Origin: a bacterium | Lineage (GTDB): Bacteria > Hydrothermota > UBA3073 > JACQXS01 > JAQTXJ01 | NCBI GenBank assembly: GCA_028716385.1 | Contig: JAQUPX010000001.1 | Span: 1-64,000 of the forward strand | Direction of reading: 5' to 3' | DNA length: 64,000 nucleotides | In this document: in pieces, positions 50,744-59,504 of the stretch | How the letters are laid out: the number at the start of each line of letters is the position of its first letter | Position numbering within the stretch: the stretch's first letter is position 1 | The notes under the pieces: model-generated | What the model was told of the DNA's origin: nothing | Seen by the model: only the letters and a program-made list of their open reading frames with translations | Databases searched by the model: none | Program-made: the position numbers and the translations under genes

Positions 50744-50856
50744 AAATCCCGAGTTTTTTACGGGATATTAATTACAATTTACAACAAGGCTTGATTATAT
50801 GCAAGTTATTTTGTTAAATGTATTAATACTAAGTTGATTCTTAACTTCAAAAACAC

Positions 50857-50885
50857 TTGACAATATATAAGCATTAAAATATAAA
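50857..50885 (+). promoter_or_regulatory. Promoter of the Kelch-repeat gene (leadered)
   Basis: TTGACA (50857-50862), 17-nt spacer, TATAAA (50880-50885); a second TATAAT follows directly at 50886-50891. The ATG at 50935 lies about 43 bases downstream and has an AGGAGGG Shine-Dalgarno. Confidence 0.75.
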
Positions 50886-50934
50886 TATAATATATTATTA
50901 TGTAACATTTTTTGAAAAAGTAACAGGAGGGATT

Positions 50935-53721
50935 ATGAGTAAGAAATTTTTTAATTTAGGAGTATTACTAAGCATTATGTTAATATGCGTTTCATCTGAA
51001 GCAACAAGGTGGCACAGAACGGGGGATAGAGTTAAGTGGAGTATGGGATATAGCAATGCAGTTTTAACTGATGGAAAAGTGCTTTTAATTGGAGGAATGG
51101 GAGATTCTGCTGCGTGTCAGACCTTTGACCCGGCAACCGGAACATGGTCAAGAGATACAATGCCCATAATGGACCATCATACCGGATCTCTATTGCTTCC
51201 AAACGGTAAAGTTTTATATGCAACAACATCGGGGTCCGGTTCCGGAGGCAGGTTTTATCTTTATAATCCGGTTAATAAAAATTGGGCATTATCGGCAGGG
51301 ACCTCGATTGCCTGTAAGAGAAAATATACATATCTTACTTTGCTCAAAGATGGAAGAGTTCTTGTAATGTATGATGGTTTTAATTGTTATTTTTACGATT
51401 GCAATGGGGACGCTTTTACTGCTACCGACGGGACAAATCGTGTTTCTGCTTACGGGGCAGGGTTAGAAATACTTCTACCCGATGGGAATGTATTACTAAC
51501 AGTCTCAAATATGCAAGGAAACACTGCCGAAATTTTTAATCCGAGTGCAGGAACGTGGTCTTATACGGATACTTGTAAAACGAGGGGAAGATCCGGTTTT
51601 GTGGGAGTTTTATTGCCTCCACCATGGGAAAAAGTGTTGATTGCGGGAGGGGCGTATATTGATAGTATGGGGTATGGCGTAACAACTCAATGTGAATTAT
51701 TTGACCCGGTAATGCATACATGGGCAAATACGGGAAGCATGACTTACGGACCAAGGTATGTACCAACTATGGCACTGCTTCCATCCGGGAAAGTTCTTAT
51801 AACGGGTTCTGACCCAGATCAATATGGTTCTTATGCTGCATCAAGAAAGTGCGAACTTTATGACCCTGCCGCAGGAACGTGGTCTATTACCGATAGCGTT
51901 ATCTCTCCAATAGATACCGCGAGTCATGCAGCGGCATTTATTTTACCCACAGGCAAATTATTGTTCCCGGGCTGGGGGACAGGAGTAACCATTCTTAATG
52001 CCGTTCATCCAAAAGCAGCCATAATTTATGACCCGACAGATGGAATATGGACATCAAAACCGTCCTTAAATACAGACAGGGCTTTTCATACTGTAACGCC
52101 TCTTCCCATAATACATACTCCTATTTGCAGCACGAATGTTCTTATAGCAGGGGGAGAAAATAGTAGTGGTGCACTAAAATCATGCGAATTATATAATTAT
52201 ATTCTGCAAACAGTTATCCCTATAGGAGACCTTATTAATGCAAGGACTCATCACACGGCTCAACTTATGTCTTCCGGCAAAGTATTGGTTACGGGAGGCA
52301 AAAATACGTCTGCAATAAAATCCTGTGAATTATTTGACGTTGCAACAACAAGTTGGACAGCTACGGGAGACTTAAATACGGAAAGATTTGACCATACCGC
52401 CACATTACTAACGGATGGAAGAATTCTTGTAACCGGCGGTGAAAATACGGGGTTTTTAAATTCTTGTGAAATATACAATGGAAGCGTATGGACAAACGCT
52501 ACTGCAATGTCCACACAAAGGACAAACCATAGCGCCATCCTGTTAAAAAATGGAAACGTGCTTGTTATCGGAGGACGAAATGGTTCGGGAGCTATTAGTT
52601 CTTGTGAATTATGGAATGGAACAAATTGGTCTCCTGCGGGAAGCTTAACTACCGGAAGATACTCGCATACTTCTATTTTATTACAATCCGGGAAAGTTCT
52701 TGTAATTGGCGGAACAAGCGACGGGTCGACAGGTCTTGCGAGCTGCGAAATTTATGACCCGGGTTCAGGCACATGGACAACAGAAGGGAGTTTAAATCAG
52801 GCTCGTTACTTGCATAATTCCACATTGCTTTATTCCGGTATTGTCCTTACGAGTGGCGGGAAAGACGGAGCGAATTATTTATCATCGTGCGAAGTGTGGG
52901 ACCCTGCAGATATGTTGGATACGCTTACAAATAGGCATGATTGGAAAGCAGATACAAGCGCATCCATTGCTCCGGCAAGAGCATGCCATTCATCGGTTCT
53001 TGTTCCATCCGCTCAGCCTTATGTTCTTGCGATAGGCGGGACAAACGGAAGTTTTTTGAATTCAATGGTGCAATACGATGTCGGACTTGGTTATAGAGAT
53101 ATATGGCAATCCACAATAACAAGTTGTCCATCCGTTACGCGTATAACCGGCTCAATGAATATAACGGGAACATTGTTCAGGGGCGTTTCAGAAGCAGACG
53201 GCGGAAATTATTCTCACATAACGTCAAACGACCATCCGATTATGGCATTCGTTAGAATTGGCGGCGGTAATTTCCAGGGGAACGGAGGCGGAGACATACT
53301 TCAAATGCCATTAAGTTCTTCGTGGAGCGAGACAAATACAACGGTTCAACCAACTGCAGATTCGGCATATTATAGATTGTGGGCAATCGCGAACGGAATT
53401 CCGACAAAATGGTATGTAAATTGCGCAGGCGCCGAAGAAATTAACAAAAATTACAAATCCATAGGCATTAAGATTTTCCCGAATCCTGTAATATCAAAAG
53501 CCGTATTCTTACTTCCGGCAACACAGTCATATAAGTCTATCAGTATCTATGACTTGAGTGGAAGTCTTGTTAAGAACATCCGCATTTCGGATTTACAATC
53601 ATCGTCACATAAAGTAATGTGGGATGGAAGGGACGACAACGGAGAAAAAGTAAAACAGGGTGTATACTTCTACAAAACGGGATACGGAAACCAGGTTGGG
53701 AAGTTTGTAATGTTGAAGTAA
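50935..53721 (+). CDS. Large secreted Kelch-repeat protein with C-terminal sorting domain
   Basis: This 928-residue protein has a signal peptide (MSKKFFNLGVLLSIMLI ...) and many Kelch-type repeats of about 50 residues, each with a hydrophobic strand, a GG pair and a WT or TW: for example LLTDGRILVTGGENTG, LLKNGNVLVIGGRNGSG and LLQSGKVLVIGGTSDGS. They should form one or two beta-propellers. The C-terminus is a FlgD-like sorting domain (SISIYDLSGSLVKNIRISDL ... GVYFYKTG ... FVMLK). It is one of the few genes with a consensus promoter and a strong Shine-Dalgarno, hence probably well expressed. The binding partner is unknown. Confidence 0.9.
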   Translation: MSKKFFNLGVLLSIMLICVSSEATRWHRTGDRVKWSMGYSNAVLTDGKVLLIGGMGDSAACQTFDPATGTWSRDTMPIMDHHTGSLLLPNGKVLYATTSGSGSGGRFYLYNPVNKNWALSAGTSIACKRKYTYLTLLKDGRVLVMYDGFNCYFYDCNGDAFTATDGTNRVSAYGAGLEILLPDGNVLLTVSNMQGNTAEIFNPSAGTWSYTDTCKTRGRSGFVGVLLPPPWEKVLIAGGAYIDSMGYGVTTQCELFDPVMHTWANTGSMTYGPRYVPTMALLPSGKVLITGSDPDQYGSYAASRKCELYDPAAGTWSITDSVISPIDTASHAAAFILPTGKLLFPGWGTGVTILNAVHPKAAIIYDPTDGIWTSKPSLNTDRAFHTVTPLPIIHTPICSTNVLIAGGENSSGALKSCELYNYILQTVIPIGDLINARTHHTAQLMSSGKVLVTGGKNTSAIKSCELFDVATTSWTATGDLNTERFDHTATLLTDGRILVTGGENTGFLNSCEIYNGSVWTNATAMSTQRTNHSAILLKNGNVLVIGGRNGSGAISSCELWNGTNWSPAGSLTTGRYSHTSILLQSGKVLVIGGTSDGSTGLASCEIYDPGSGTWTTEGSLNQARYLHNSTLLYSGIVLTSGGKDGANYLSSCEVWDPADMLDTLTNRHDWKADTSASIAPARACHSSVLVPSAQPYVLAIGGTNGSFLNSMVQYDVGLGYRDIWQSTITSCPSVTRITGSMNITGTLFRGVSEADGGNYSHITSNDHPIMAFVRIGGGNFQGNGGGDILQMPLSSSWSETNTTVQPTADSAYYRLWAIANGIPTKWYVNCAGAEEINKNYKSIGIKIFPNPVISKAVFLLPATQSYKSISIYDLSGSLVKNIRISDLQSSSHKVMWDGRDDNGEKVKQGVYFYKTGYGNQVGKFVMLK

Positions 53722-53794
53722 GACAATAAAAGTTTTAAGAGAAATACAGCTAATTAGCAGGACTGAGCAATATCGTAATATTCATAAGTTTGTT

Positions 53795-53850
53795 GTCCAG
53801 CGGAGCTGGATAAGAATCTCTAAGGGCTTCGCCCAAGAGTTTCTTACAAT
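53795..53850. repeat. TCCAGC-GGA-GCTGGA palindrome with GGGCTTCGCCC hairpin
   Basis: TCCAGCGGAGCTGGATAAGAA (about 53798-53818 in part) and AAGGGCTTCGCCC (about 53822-53835) lie side by side after the Kelch gene. The first is related to CCAGCAAAGCTGG at 15877 and GAGCTGGATAA at 21724; the second to the AAGCCCTTGAAGC stretch near 15818. Confidence 0.6.
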
Positions 53851-53864
53851 CCCGATTATTCTTT

Positions 53865-54872
53865 ATGTATTTTAAGTTACTTTTTTTGATTCTACTGCCG
53901 AGAGTGCAAGCCACATCGCCGGAGTTGTTTCCTTATAGAGGTATCTATTTATACCCATACGCGGCAGTAAAATTAGAAAAATATTTAGCTTATATAAAAG
54001 AGAGCGAGATAAATGCAGTAGTAATTGATTTCAAGGATGCCTCCGGATATGTTTTGTATGACACTAACCTTCCCTTAGTAAAAGCGGCAGGAGCGGAACA
54101 CTCATTACTAAAAGTTGAAAACATAGTTACACAATGCAAATCCGCCGGGCTAAGACTTATTGCAAGAGTCGTCTTATTTGAAGATTCGGTATTTGCGTGG
54201 TACAAAGGCGGGCAATACTCTCTCAGAGGAGAAGATGGACGGATATGGAGTGACGGACAGGGAATGTATTGGACAAACCCCTGTAACAGGGAAGTCTGGA
54301 AATACAACATTGACATTGCGAAGGAACTTATCTCCCGCGGCGTAACGGAAATACAATTCGATTATATCCGATTCCCGTCCTCTTACGGAGATTTTAGGCC
54401 ATACAGACTTGACGGGCAAAAAGAAACTACGATTGAAAGTTTCCTTAAAACCGCATACACTACTTTGCATCCGCTTGGGGCAAACATTGGCGCAGCGGTA
54501 TTTGGATTTGCGTTATGGCAGCCATTAAAATGCGAGGGGCAAAACCTTGATTTAATGGCAAAATGGCTTGACGTAATTTACCCTATGCTTTACCCGTCAC
54601 ACTTTGCTGCGGCAAGCGAATACACGAGAGAAAGGGATTACAGTCTTATATTCAGCAGTCTTGCAAAAGGAGATATGGTTATTCCGGAATCCAAATTTGT
54701 GCCTTATATACAGGGTTTCAAAATGCGGTCTCCCGGGTTCGGGCCTGATTACGTGGCAAACCAGGCAGAAGCCGTACAGAACTCAAAAGCGTGGGGATAC
54801 ATTATATGGAACCCGAGAAGTAAATATGAAACAGTATTAGACCTTGATGGAGAGGAGGGGAAAAATGAATGA
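53865..54872 (+). CDS. DUF4015-type putative glycoside hydrolase
   Basis: This 335-residue exported protein (MYFKLLFLILLPRVQA signal) is of the GHL/DUF4015 family. It has a TIM-barrel layout with YRGIYLYPYAAVKLEKYLAY, NAVVIDFKDASGYVLYDTNL, RLIARVVLFEDSVFA, GVTEIQFDYIRFPSSYGDF and WLDVIYPMLYPSHFA. The conserved DF(K)D and FDYIRFP motifs carry the likely catalytic acids. The family is related to polysaccharide-degrading enzymes but no substrate is proven. The start has no clear Shine-Dalgarno. It overlaps the nfu gene by eight bases, an odd pairing. Confidence 0.87.
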   Translation: MYFKLLFLILLPRVQATSPELFPYRGIYLYPYAAVKLEKYLAYIKESEINAVVIDFKDASGYVLYDTNLPLVKAAGAEHSLLKVENIVTQCKSAGLRLIARVVLFEDSVFAWYKGGQYSLRGEDGRIWSDGQGMYWTNPCNREVWKYNIDIAKELISRGVTEIQFDYIRFPSSYGDFRPYRLDGQKETTIESFLKTAYTTLHPLGANIGAAVFGFALWQPLKCEGQNLDLMAKWLDVIYPMLYPSHFAAASEYTRERDYSLIFSSLAKGDMVIPESKFVPYIQGFKMRSPGFGPDYVANQAEAVQNSKAWGYIIWNPRSKYETVLDLDGEEGKNE

Positions 54873-55089
54873 ACTTATAGAAAAAATATTGAACGAAAGA
54901 ATCAGGCCGCTTCTGGCAAGAGATGGTGGGAACGTAGAATTGCTTGAAGTAAAAGATGGTATCGTTAAAGTCAAACTCACGGGCGCTTGCCATGGATGTC
55001 CTATGGCACAAGTAACAATTACAAAGCTTGTGGAGAAAAAAATTATGGATGAATTGCCTGAAATAAAACAGGTAATCGCAGTTTCCTAA
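54865..55089 (+). CDS. nfu: NifU-like (Nfu) iron-sulfur scaffold/carrier domain protein
   Basis: This 74-residue protein is the C-terminal NifU domain on its own: LARDGGNVELLEVKDGIVKV followed by KLTGACHGCPMAQVTI. C42 and C45 in CHGC form the cluster-binding pair of a dimer. Such proteins carry [4Fe-4S] clusters to target proteins; the hydrogenase and LipA in this window would need them. ATG 54865 has GAGGAGGGG just upstream and is preferred over an ATG at 54844. A hairpin and the promoter of the cysteine-synthase-like gene follow. Confidence 0.92.
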   Translation: MNELIEKILNERIRPLLARDGGNVELLEVKDGIVKVKLTGACHGCPMAQVTITKLVEKKIMDELPEIKQVIAVS

Positions 55090-55131
55090 GTTGGAGTAAT
55101 ATTCCTGAACAGATTGAACAAAACTCCAACT
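55089..55131 (+). terminator. Possible terminator hairpin after nfu
   Basis: AGTTGGAGT (55089-55097) and ACTCCAACT (55123-55131) form a 9-bp stem with a 25-nt loop just after the nfu stop. No T run follows, so termination is uncertain. Confidence 0.35.
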
Positions 55132-55138
55132 AAATAAG

Positions 55139-55166
55139 TTGACTATTGATAAATTAAGATTATAGA
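55139..55166 (+). promoter_or_regulatory. Leaderless promoter of the cysteine-synthase-like gene
   Basis: TTGACT (55139-55144), 16-nt spacer, TATAGA (55161-55166), then six bases to the ATG at 55173. The predicted transcript start falls on the A of the start codon. Confidence 0.6.
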
Positions 55167-55172
55167 AATCGT

Positions 55173-56144
55173 ATGTGGGATAAAAACTTATTAGAAAGCG
55201 TAGGCAACACTCCTCTTGTAAAACTTAACAAAATTAACAGCAAGGGGACTATTCTGGCAAAGCTTGAATTTTTAAATCCCGGGTTTTCAATAAAAAGTAG
55301 GACTGCATTTTACATATTGAACAAGGCAGAGAAAAGCGGAAAACTAAAACCCGGCGCAACGATTATTGACAGTTCAGGCGGGAATACTGCAATAGGAATG
55401 GGAATATACGGAGCCGTAAAAGGGTACAAAGTAACGGTTACGGCAAACGACACAATAAGCCCGCAAAAATATAGTTTGCTTAAATCGCTTGGAGTGGAAG
55501 TTGTTTTATGTCCTTCGGATGTTCCTCCCGATTCTCCAAAATCTGCTTACTTGACTGCCAGAGCCCTTGCAGAATCCATTCCGGATAGTTTTCTTTTAGA
55601 CCAATTTAATAATCCTGACAATGCTTCCGCGCATTACGAAACAACGGGACCTGAAATCTGGGAACAAACGGAACACCGTGTAGATTATTTAGTTGCAGGC
55701 ATGGGAACAGGCGGAACGATTTCCGGGACAGCCAAATTCCTGAAAGAAAAAAATCCCGGGGTTAAAGTAATCGGGGTTGACCCTGTAGGTTCTGTATATT
55801 ATGAGTATTTTAAGAGCAAAAAAATTGTTGAAGTAACCGGCGGGGAAGACATTGAAGGCATTGGCAGTAATAGGATTTGCAAGGTTATAAACTTTGACAT
55901 TATTGACGATGTTATCCGGGTTAAGGACAAAGATGCATTTCTTATGGCGCGCAGGTTAATGAGAGAAGAGTCCATTTGTTCGGGCGGTTCGGCAGGAGCA
56001 GCCGTATGGGCAGCGACTGAAATAGCAAAAAAAGTAGATACGAATAAAATAATTGTTGTGATACTTCCGGACACCGGAAGAAATTATCTTAATACTATTT
56101 TTAACGATGAGTGGATGAAAAAGAGAGGGTTCTTATATGAATAA
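55173..56144 (+). CDS. Cysteine synthase/cystathionine beta-synthase-like PLP enzyme
   Basis: This 323-residue fold-type II PLP enzyme has VGNTPLVKLNKIN, the PLP lysine K41 in NPGFSIKSRTA, IIDSSGGNTAIGMG, GMGTGGTISGTAKFLKE and GGSAGAAVWAA. Most family members have SVKDR at the lysine; here the D is replaced by S and the preceding GG by GF. The enzyme may still make cysteine from O-acetyl- or O-phosphoserine, or may use a different acceptor. It lies downstream of nfu but has its own leaderless promoter, and it overlaps gmhB by eight bases. Confidence 0.87.
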   Translation: MWDKNLLESVGNTPLVKLNKINSKGTILAKLEFLNPGFSIKSRTAFYILNKAEKSGKLKPGATIIDSSGGNTAIGMGIYGAVKGYKVTVTANDTISPQKYSLLKSLGVEVVLCPSDVPPDSPKSAYLTARALAESIPDSFLLDQFNNPDNASAHYETTGPEIWEQTEHRVDYLVAGMGTGGTISGTAKFLKEKNPGVKVIGVDPVGSVYYEYFKSKKIVEVTGGEDIEGIGSNRICKVINFDIIDDVIRVKDKDAFLMARRLMREESICSGGSAGAAVWAATEIAKKVDTNKIIVVILPDTGRNYLNTIFNDEWMKKRGFLYE

Positions 56145-56676
56145 AGCCGTATTTATAGACCGCGACGGGACAATAATAACAGAGAAGGGTTATCTTTCAG
56201 ACCCCTCGGGCGTTGAGATTTTACCAACGGCAGTAGAGGGAGTTAGGTTGCTAAAAGAAGCCGGGTTCAAAATTGCAGTAGTAACGAATCAATCCGGTGT
56301 AGGAAGAGGTTATTTTTCTCTTGAAGAATTAAATAATGTTCATCAATATGTGTTAGACTATTTTCAAAAAAACAAAGCGTCTATTGATAAAGTATATTTT
56401 TGTCCGCACGCCCCCGGAGATAATTGTAGTTGCAGAAAGCCAAAACCCGGGATGATTGAACAAGCCCAGCAGGCATTGGATATAGATTTGAGCCAGTCCT
56501 ATATGATAGGAGATTCGGTAGAAGACATACAATTAGGACAGGGCAAAGGAGTGCTTTCCGTACTTGTGTTGACGGGATACGGGGAAGACACAAAAACCAA
56601 AACAACTCCTGATTTTATAGCGAAAAGCTTTCTCGAAGCCGTGCAATGGATATTGCGGAATCCGCGGAAGGGGTAA
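56137..56676 (+). CDS. gmhB: D-glycero-D-manno-heptose 1,7-bisphosphate 7-phosphatase
   Basis: This 179-residue HAD phosphatase is of the histidinol-phosphatase/GmhB type. FIDRDGTI holds the nucleophile D8 and acid D10, followed by VVTNQSGVGRGYF and the zinc loop CPHAPGDNCSCRKP with C89, H91, C97 and C99, and MIGDSVEDIQLGQGKG. It should remove the 7-phosphate on the way to ADP-heptose for LPS core. The heptosyltransferase-like gene at 34801-35907 and lpxB fit this. It is convergent with the FG-GAP gene that follows. Confidence 0.9.
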   Translation: MNKAVFIDRDGTIITEKGYLSDPSGVEILPTAVEGVRLLKEAGFKIAVVTNQSGVGRGYFSLEELNNVHQYVLDYFQKNKASIDKVYFCPHAPGDNCSCRKPKPGMIEQAQQALDIDLSQSYMIGDSVEDIQLGQGKGVLSVLVLTGYGEDTKTKTTPDFIAKSFLEAVQWILRNPRKG

Positions 56677-56693
56677 TCGGACAAACTTTACTA

Positions 56694-58292
56694 CTATAGA
56701 CAGGACATTTTTACTATTTTTATTGGCTTGGAATCTCCTGCTTTTACAAAATAAATCCCTGACTTTAAGTTTTTTCCGATATTTACTTTGGAGTGCAACA
56801 ACGACGTTGTTACTATATTTTCTACCAATTTTCCACTTATATCATAAATTGCAAGGCTAAAGCCTTGCCCTACTTTATCTTTTGCTTGTTGAGTGGAGCG
56901 AAATCCGCCTGAGATGGAATAACTAATAACAGTTGATCGGATAAACGGATTTGGTTTTGCAGTTAATTCCGCATTCCAAAATCCAAAATCCGAATTCTCC
57001 TCTACTCCCGGTCCCGTATATTTACATACCCAGACTTTATGAGGAGTATTATTAGCAGCATAATTAGAAAACATAATCTCATTATACCCGTCTCCATTTA
57101 TGTCCCCTGCATCTGCTACTCGCCAGCCTATCTCTACATTATCTGCTCCTATTGCATAAGCTTCTGTTGTAGTATCAAGAGAGTTCCCACCTAAGTAGAT
57201 ATAAATTTTCCCCTTACATATAGGATATGTCAAGTAATACCCGCAAGCACCAACTATTAAAACTTTTTCTCCGGAAGTAAGGACTTTTTTTGCTCCACCA
57301 ATTGCATACCCATAATAAGTGCCGGAATCTGCAAAAATCATGTCCTCCGCGTTATTCATAGGATTACCACCCCAATAGCCATAAACCGTATCATGCACTA
57401 CAGAAAGCGGGTCCCCCACAAACGCGTCATCATACCCATCATTATTTAAATCCGGGGTTAATGCAATTGCTTCTCCAAATTCATCCCCTCCAGATTTACC
57501 GAGCATTGTTAAATCCGGTACGGTATCTATTGGATTTCCTCCATAATAAATATAAGTCTTTCCTTGGTATCCCCACGTCCCGGTATACCACGGGGCAGAA
57601 ATAAATAAATCATCATACCCGTCATTATTCACATCATAATCACTTCTTATAGTCCATCCAAAGTTACCCCCTCCACTTTCACTATACAATATAACACCCG
57701 GGGTTGCATTCGGGGTGAAACCACCAAAAAAGATATCCGTTTTTCCCTTGCCCCCATTCCAGTCATAATTTGGGATTACCCAATCATCATAACCATCGCT
57801 ATTAAAATCTCCACACCTCCCACTTGCATTGCCACTACTTCCATATTCTGCAATTAAATCAGGAATAGTATCCATTATAGCGCTCCCGTAGTATATTCTC
57901 GTATGTGCTCCACCCATTGCTATTATATCATCAAATCCATCTTTATTTATGTCTCCGATTTCTATGTTGTCTCCAAAACGCCATCCATAATGGTCTCCTG
58001 ACTGTTCCTTAATAATTAAATCGGGAGTTGTGTGAAGCGTTACTCCTCCGTAATAAATACTTACACAATTTGACGTATCTTCCCCCAGAAGTCCTCCTCC
58101 TACAACAATATCACTATATCCATCTCCATTCAAATCCCCGGACACAATCGCACATCCAAAACCAGCTGGGAAATTAGTATCTGGGGCAGATAGTTCCGCA
58201 ACCAATTCTAAATTATGCAGTTCCAGTGCATACAGAAAGCTATTTGTTAAAAGTCCTGAAATTATAAGAAATATTTTTATAACTATTTTCAT
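56694..58292 (-). CDS. Secreted FG-GAP-repeat protein with sorting domain carrying inserted repeats
   Basis: A 532-residue protein has a signal peptide and an integrin-like FG-GAP propeller (units with GDLNGDGYSDIVVGG, GDINKDGFDDIIAMGG, DVNNDGYDDLFIS and DLNNDGYDDAFVG). The C-terminal sorting domain is interrupted by repeat-derived sequence. NSDFGFWNAEL (about 432-443) is 7-nt repeat, RSTQQAKDKVGQG (about 463-476) spans a GCAAGGCT-AA-AGCCTTGC palindrome, and VTTSLLHSK (about 493-501) spans the palindrome shared with 4924-4957. The core FSLAIYDISGKLVENI and LKSGIYFVKAGD remain readable. It overlaps the YCF48-like gene by four bases. Confidence 0.85.
   Translation of the reverse strand: MKIVIKIFLIISGLLTNSFLYALELHNLELVAELSAPDTNFPAGFGCAIVSGDLNGDGYSDIVVGGGLLGEDTSNCVSIYYGGVTLHTTPDLIIKEQSGDHYGWRFGDNIEIGDINKDGFDDIIAMGGAHTRIYYGSAIMDTIPDLIAEYGSSGNASGRCGDFNSDGYDDWVIPNYDWNGGKGKTDIFFGGFTPNATPGVILYSESGGGNFGWTIRSDYDVNNDGYDDLFISAPWYTGTWGYQGKTYIYYGGNPIDTVPDLTMLGKSGGDEFGEAIALTPDLNNDGYDDAFVGDPLSVVHDTVYGYWGGNPMNNAEDMIFADSGTYYGYAIGGAKKVLTSGEKVLIVGACGYYLTYPICKGKIYIYLGGNSLDTTTEAYAIGADNVEIGWRVADAGDINGDGYNEIMFSNYAANNTPHKVWVCKYTGPGVEENSDFGFWNAELTAKPNPFIRSTVISYSISGGFRSTQQAKDKVGQGFSLAIYDISGKLVENIVTTSLLHSKVNIGKNLKSGIYFVKAGDSKPIKIVKMSCL
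56786..56819 (-). repeat. 34-nt palindromic repeat in frame, matching 4924-4957
   Basis: The coding strand reads AACAACGTCGTTGTTGCACTC with flanks and gives VTTSLLHSK. It matches the intergenic copy at 4924-4957 in 29 of 34 positions by eye. Confidence 0.7.
56851..56868. repeat. GCAAGGCT-AA-AGCCTTGC palindrome within a coding sequence
   Basis: A perfect 8-bp inverted repeat sits inside the sorting-domain part of the FG-GAP gene. The adjoining 14 residues (RSTQQAKDKVGQG) have no counterpart in other sorting domains of the window. Confidence 0.7.
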
Positions 58293-59014
58293 TGTCTTTT
58301 ACTGTTTTTCATAACCATAGGTTTTATCCAGTCGGGATTTTTTTTCATCTGCTTCATCAATCTTGTGAAATCTTGTTCTGTATCAGGAAAACGCTTTCTC
58401 AACCAAGTAAATCCCCCATCTATTGTCCGTGCTACCCAGCCATCGTTGCCTGTTGTTAACCATATAATATCACTTAACGGCTTACTCTTATCCACCCATA
58501 TACTTGTTACACAATTAGAAGAATATTCGTGTGTGTTGGGAACAGGTTTTGTAGTTTCTATCCAATTTATCCCTCCGTCAGTAGTTTTTAATACGTTCCC
58601 ATTAGAAGCTCCTATATATCCTATTCTTGCATCTGCAAAACTGATACAGTGCAGCGAAACTTCTTTACCCCTTACTTTCGGAAATTTTGCAACCCACGTC
58701 TTTCCTCCATCAAAAGTCTTTAATACAACACCTTTGTTTTCTTTATTATTACCTATAATCCATCCGACACTATCATTCGCAAAATCTACTCCGCAGAATT
58801 CCCATTCGCTTTGCTTAACTTCAGAAGAAATTGAAACCGTTTCCCATTTTCCGTTTATACTCTTCAGCAACATACCTCTATCATCAATCCCGTAACTAAC
58901 CTTGCTGTTAACTACAGATATATCCTTAAAATTATTAACATCTACTGCATATGTCATGGTTGCATAAAAAATAAGATTAACTAAAATTCCTATACCAATT
59001 ATCCATTTTCTCAT
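58289..59014 (-). CDS. YCF48/BNR-like beta-propeller protein, exported
   Basis: This 241-residue protein has a signal peptide (WIIGIGILVNLIFYATMTYA) and repeats typical of YCF48/sortilin-type propellers: GVVLKTFDGGKTWVAKFP, GNVLKTTDGGINWIETTK and GWVARTIDGGFTWLRKRF, each with D-G-G-x-x-W. There are only about four blades and no C-terminal sorting domain; the protein ends in a basic tail (MKQMKKNPDWIKPM...). It may be a shortened relative of larger secreted propellers. It precedes the FG-GAP gene with a four-base overlap. Confidence 0.78.
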   Translation of the reverse strand: MRKWIIGIGILVNLIFYATMTYAVDVNNFKDISVVNSKVSYGIDDRGMLLKSINGKWETVSISSEVKQSEWEFCGVDFANDSVGWIIGNNKENKGVVLKTFDGGKTWVAKFPKVRGKEVSLHCISFADARIGYIGASNGNVLKTTDGGINWIETTKPVPNTHEYSSNCVTSIWVDKSKPLSDIIWLTTGNDGWVARTIDGGFTWLRKRFPDTEQDFTRLMKQMKKNPDWIKPMVMKNSKRQ

Positions 59015-59055
59015 AATTTTATTTTAGGTATGAAAATATTCTATAAATTTAGCTG

Positions 59056-59466
59056 TTAGCCTACGATACGTTTTGTAATAATTTCTGCAAAATCTTTAGG
59101 AGGTCTGATTGCTTTACCGTATTGGTTAACGAAAGAGTGGACGGTATAACCTCTTGCCCTCACTTCTGTTTCCGTTTCATCAAAAATTTCGTAATCTATT
59201 CTTAATTTGGAGTAGGGTGGTTCAATAAGGCAAGTTTTTATTACAATTAACTCGTCATATTTTATTCCTTTTTTGTATTCACAATGCGATTCTATCACGG
59301 GGAGTTTTAAATCTTTCTTTTCCATCTCCACATAAGGCAAACCTATTTCCCGCAGTAGTTCGTTTCTTCCTTTCTCAAAATATTCAAAATACCTTGCATA
59401 ATATACAACACTCATTTTGTCTGTATCGGCATACGATACGCGTAACTTTAGTTTGTTGATAATCAT
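59056..59466 (-). CDS. Acyl-CoA thioesterase (YbgC/hotdog family)
   Basis: This 136-residue hotdog-fold enzyme begins LRVSYADTDKMSVVYYARYF followed by EYFEKGRNELLREIGLPY, the YbgC/4-hydroxybenzoyl-CoA thioesterase signature with the catalytic aspartate in YADTDKM. It continues with PVIESHCEYKKGIKYDELIV. It should hydrolyse acyl-CoA thioesters; in Gram-negative bacteria YbgC sits beside the Tol-Pal genes, which are absent here. A TTGACA-N16-TACAAT promoter lies ten bases upstream of the ATG and there is no Shine-Dalgarno. Confidence 0.9.
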   Translation of the reverse strand: MIINKLKLRVSYADTDKMSVVYYARYFEYFEKGRNELLREIGLPYVEMEKKDLKLPVIESHCEYKKGIKYDELIVIKTCLIEPPYSKLRIDYEIFDETETEVRARGYTVHSFVNQYGKAIRPPKDFAEIITKRIVG

Positions 59467-59476
59467 ACTCTAGGAA

Positions 59477-59504
59477 ATTGTAGATATATTTAAATAAGTG
59501 TCAA
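59477..59504 (-). promoter_or_regulatory. Near-leaderless promoter of the thioesterase gene
   Basis: Minus strand TTGACA (59504-59499), 16-nt spacer, TACAAT (59482-59477), ten bases to the ATG at 59466. The expected leader is about four bases. Confidence 0.6.
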
